Positions 63,301-64,000 of a DNA stretch of 64,000 bases are shown in pieces; the first letter of the stretch is position 1, and the number at the start of each line of letters is the position of its first letter. Source of the stretch: a bacterium (GTDB taxonomy: Bacteria > Bacillota > Bacilli > Lactobacillales > Streptococcaceae); the NCBI GenBank assembly GCA_905221215.1, contig CAJNCI010000007.1, positions 1 through 64,000 on the forward strand, read 5' to 3'. Under the pieces are notes generated by a model. That model made no database searches. It had not been told where the DNA came from and saw nothing but the letters and a program-made list of their open reading frames with translations. A program made the translations under genes and the position numbers.

Positions 63301-64000
63301 ACTTAAATGCTAAATTCCCAATAGGTAATAACTATACGGAGATAAATACATTTGGGCCTGCTACATTTACTGGAAATGTTCCTAGTAATCAAAATCCAGG
63401 TACTTATACAAGTGAGATAAAAGTTAGTGATGGTGTAACAGGAGATAAGACGTATTACTTCAAATACAAAGTTCTACCAGTAGCGCCAACGATTACTACT
63501 CCTCAAAATCAAGGAGGAACTCTAGTATCAACTGACCGTAGTATTTCAGGTACAGGTATAGCCGGTTCAACAATTACAGTAACCTTGCAAGATGGTACAA
63601 CTGGTACAGCAACCGTTAACAATCAAGGAAACTGGACGTATAACTTGAAACAAAATGAAAAGTTAACGCAAAATACTAAACAGGATGCAAATACGAAAGC
63701 TGATAGAGGAATTTCTATTACGCAATCTAAAAATGGTGCTGAATCAAGACCAGCGACAGTAGATGTACAATTAGCTAGAGCAATCTCTATTGATACTCCA
63801 GTTCAAGCGGGACGCGATATTACTGTTAAAGTTCCTCATGATGCTGGATTACTCTATGTACAGGTAAAAAATGGTAACAATACGGTTTACGAATATGGAG
63901 TTAGAAAAGTTGGTAACAGCTGGCAAATAACTGATACAGCAAAAGCTAATCTAACTGAGTTACGAGTAACTGATGGAAAAAATGTTTCTGAGAAAGTATT
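60384..64000 (+). CDS. YSIRK signal-peptide surface protein, N-terminal part (runs off the window)
   Basis: About 1,205 codons are visible with no stop. The N-terminus has KVYRYSIRKYHFGAASVAIA, a YSIRK-G/S signal that directs secretion to the septum, with likely cleavage after AKA near residue 43. A Ser/Thr/Glu-rich stretch, an alanine/lysine helical stretch (about 150-230), an Arg-rich patch (RSSRRGRGRRS) and a larger folded region follow. A bacterial Ig-like repeat (TITVTLQDGTTGTATVNNQG) lies near residue 1070. An LPXTG anchor is expected beyond the window. The ligand is unknown. GAAAGGA precedes the ATG, and the leader is AT-rich. Confidence 0.88.
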   Translation, partial: MFGKKRDDNGEKVYRYSIRKYHFGAASVAIAALIFFANGVAKADMAVSPVTANSTHQTVAGGGGDTSGDSGSAGDPNDPAIITNSISEATTPTKAGISTVTTSVENPVVSDSSKHSENTESTTSNVSEKTEIPTVTSGKVQGDVASTETKKVNVTDLKTALAELEGKIASITDEAKKAQLNVVIAEAKKVLADKNATQEQIDSQLTLVQDAVKSVQEVAKKVDEAKPSEKNGSKSLEADSTALPTRSSRRGRGRSTEVQPETSEGATPKLEAANSNKETAPKALPTYTNGTDNYKLAEEMYNIATYLRNKGANQAEAAAIKANADKLNEKLGLIDENAVLSETDFATALADLTAARNTIEAFLDTQSSNGQPTVPGTERSVGDESSRTERSVGQDRDGSNEYKNSLEYYFEDGKKGVSPYDRYTYVFYTSRQSGVIWDGVRKPVEEGRDFIYADVAPTSNGFKWDIYINRARHDLSDSVGWFTLPKGVNVVGNSVTISWSNSEGNRAISPNDGRIETALSQAGLKMVTKGTTKASGIDKRNSGYSKSWNSGDIKALATTGGVNGNNPYKFDLLNNDSNGQALQDAKINAIYNNNGDLYYFQQGADRTTYHLSFETTGITSKRDLIYAAGMKGERTDNTAQPPVRVRFIANQWSAKTSLEKTDADEYSPTITYPAYIVKQGEYANVGTSRELERHPEKGDKLLTYGFESYTKNDFDANNYYHFEARNGKNSEEVLLEANKRGFNDSFRMYRPDGTEISKHDMGHSGADKPGDFEYTWKWVYKDGSKASEHVRFIVVPKEPRLVTNLTNEAGKKNVRIQASGGTAGFKMELYHKVGSVLTKVAEADPNANGEATFVLLDKNNNPRALEVGEYVAKTVANLNKDYRDYAGITHKQEDGLRSGESNVMTATDGVPPVVRMIGSTESLPESRPGNNDPAVYSVTQGDRFAPMLEAFDNTGKMTKFEITNLPNGVTATNLNAKFPIGNNYTEINTFGPATFTGNVPSNQNPGTYTSEIKVSDGVTGDKTYYFKYKVLPVAPTITTPQNQGGTLVSTDRSISGTGIAGSTITVTLQDGTTGTATVNNQGNWTYNLKQNEKLTQNTKQDANTKADRGISITQSKNGAESRPATVDVQLARAISIDTPVQAGRDITVKVPHDAGLLYVQVKNGNNTVYEYGVRKVGNSWQITDTAKANLTELRVTDGKNVSEKV

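Overview
This window is chromosomal DNA of a mitis-group Streptococcus, most likely S. mitis or a close relative of S. pneumoniae. The evidence is low GC, pneumococcal-type BOX repeats (the boxA/boxC sequence recurs five times), psaBCA-tpx-pepO with a separate psaR, a YSIRK surface protein, and gene order that from memory largely follows the pneumococcal core. Several blocks that I do not remember in the pneumococcal core (a siderophore-type uptake operon and a transporter/relic block) favour S. mitis. The species call is inference.

Layout. 0.2-7 kb: gpmA, a GH95 alpha-fucosidase, and an ABC ATPase with an FtsX-like permease. 7-13.5 kb: tpx and the manganese operon psaBCA on the minus strand, diverging from pepO, then a metallo-beta-lactamase-fold hydrolase and a small secreted protein. 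14-22 kb: the stringent-response enzyme Rel, dtd, two tandem paralogous membrane proteins, a PnuC-type transporter, the Mn regulator psaR, a metallophosphoesterase, an Rrf2 regulator and a lipase-like protein. 22-27 kb: a two-component system, a decayed block (XRE regulator relic, a cysteine-rich radical-SAM/SPASM-like relic and an intact ABC half-transporter) and a DUF389 membrane protein. 27-30.5 kb: thrS with a T-box leader, a small membrane protein and rpsO. 30.6-32.1 kb: a cadD cassette bounded by near-identical repeats and preceded by a large dyad and a cysteine-ended leader ORF. 32.2-35.7 kb: a FecCD-type uptake operon (permease, ATPase, frameshifted binding lipoprotein, siderophore-esterase-like protein). 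35.7-58.3 kb: mostly housekeeping genes (plsC-like, exp7, trmK, Nif3-like, FAD oxidoreductase, galE, GT2, ferredoxin, LysM protein, cmk, MFS, truA, thiD/pdxK-like with an ECF S component, pepQ, gatD-murT, rclA-like, cshA, codY, pncA). 58.3-64 kb: tRNA-Leu, an Rpn-family nuclease followed by two decaying tandem copies of its own C-terminal part, and the first ~1,205 codons of a large YSIRK surface protein that runs off the window.

Functional links. PsaR would repress psaBCA at the dyad covering its -35 box. CodY has a near-consensus CodY box just upstream of its own -35. GatD and MurT form the lipid II amidation complex. thrS is controlled by uncharged tRNA through its T-box. The most interesting signals are an (AT)n tract that sets the -35/-10 spacing of a candidate promoter for the surface protein (possible phase variation), the Rpn C-terminal tandem copies, the relic of a probable radical-SAM peptide locus, the cadD leader region, and a one-base homopolymer frameshift in the siderophore-binding lipoprotein. 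I found no CRISPR array, complete insertion sequence or prophage.
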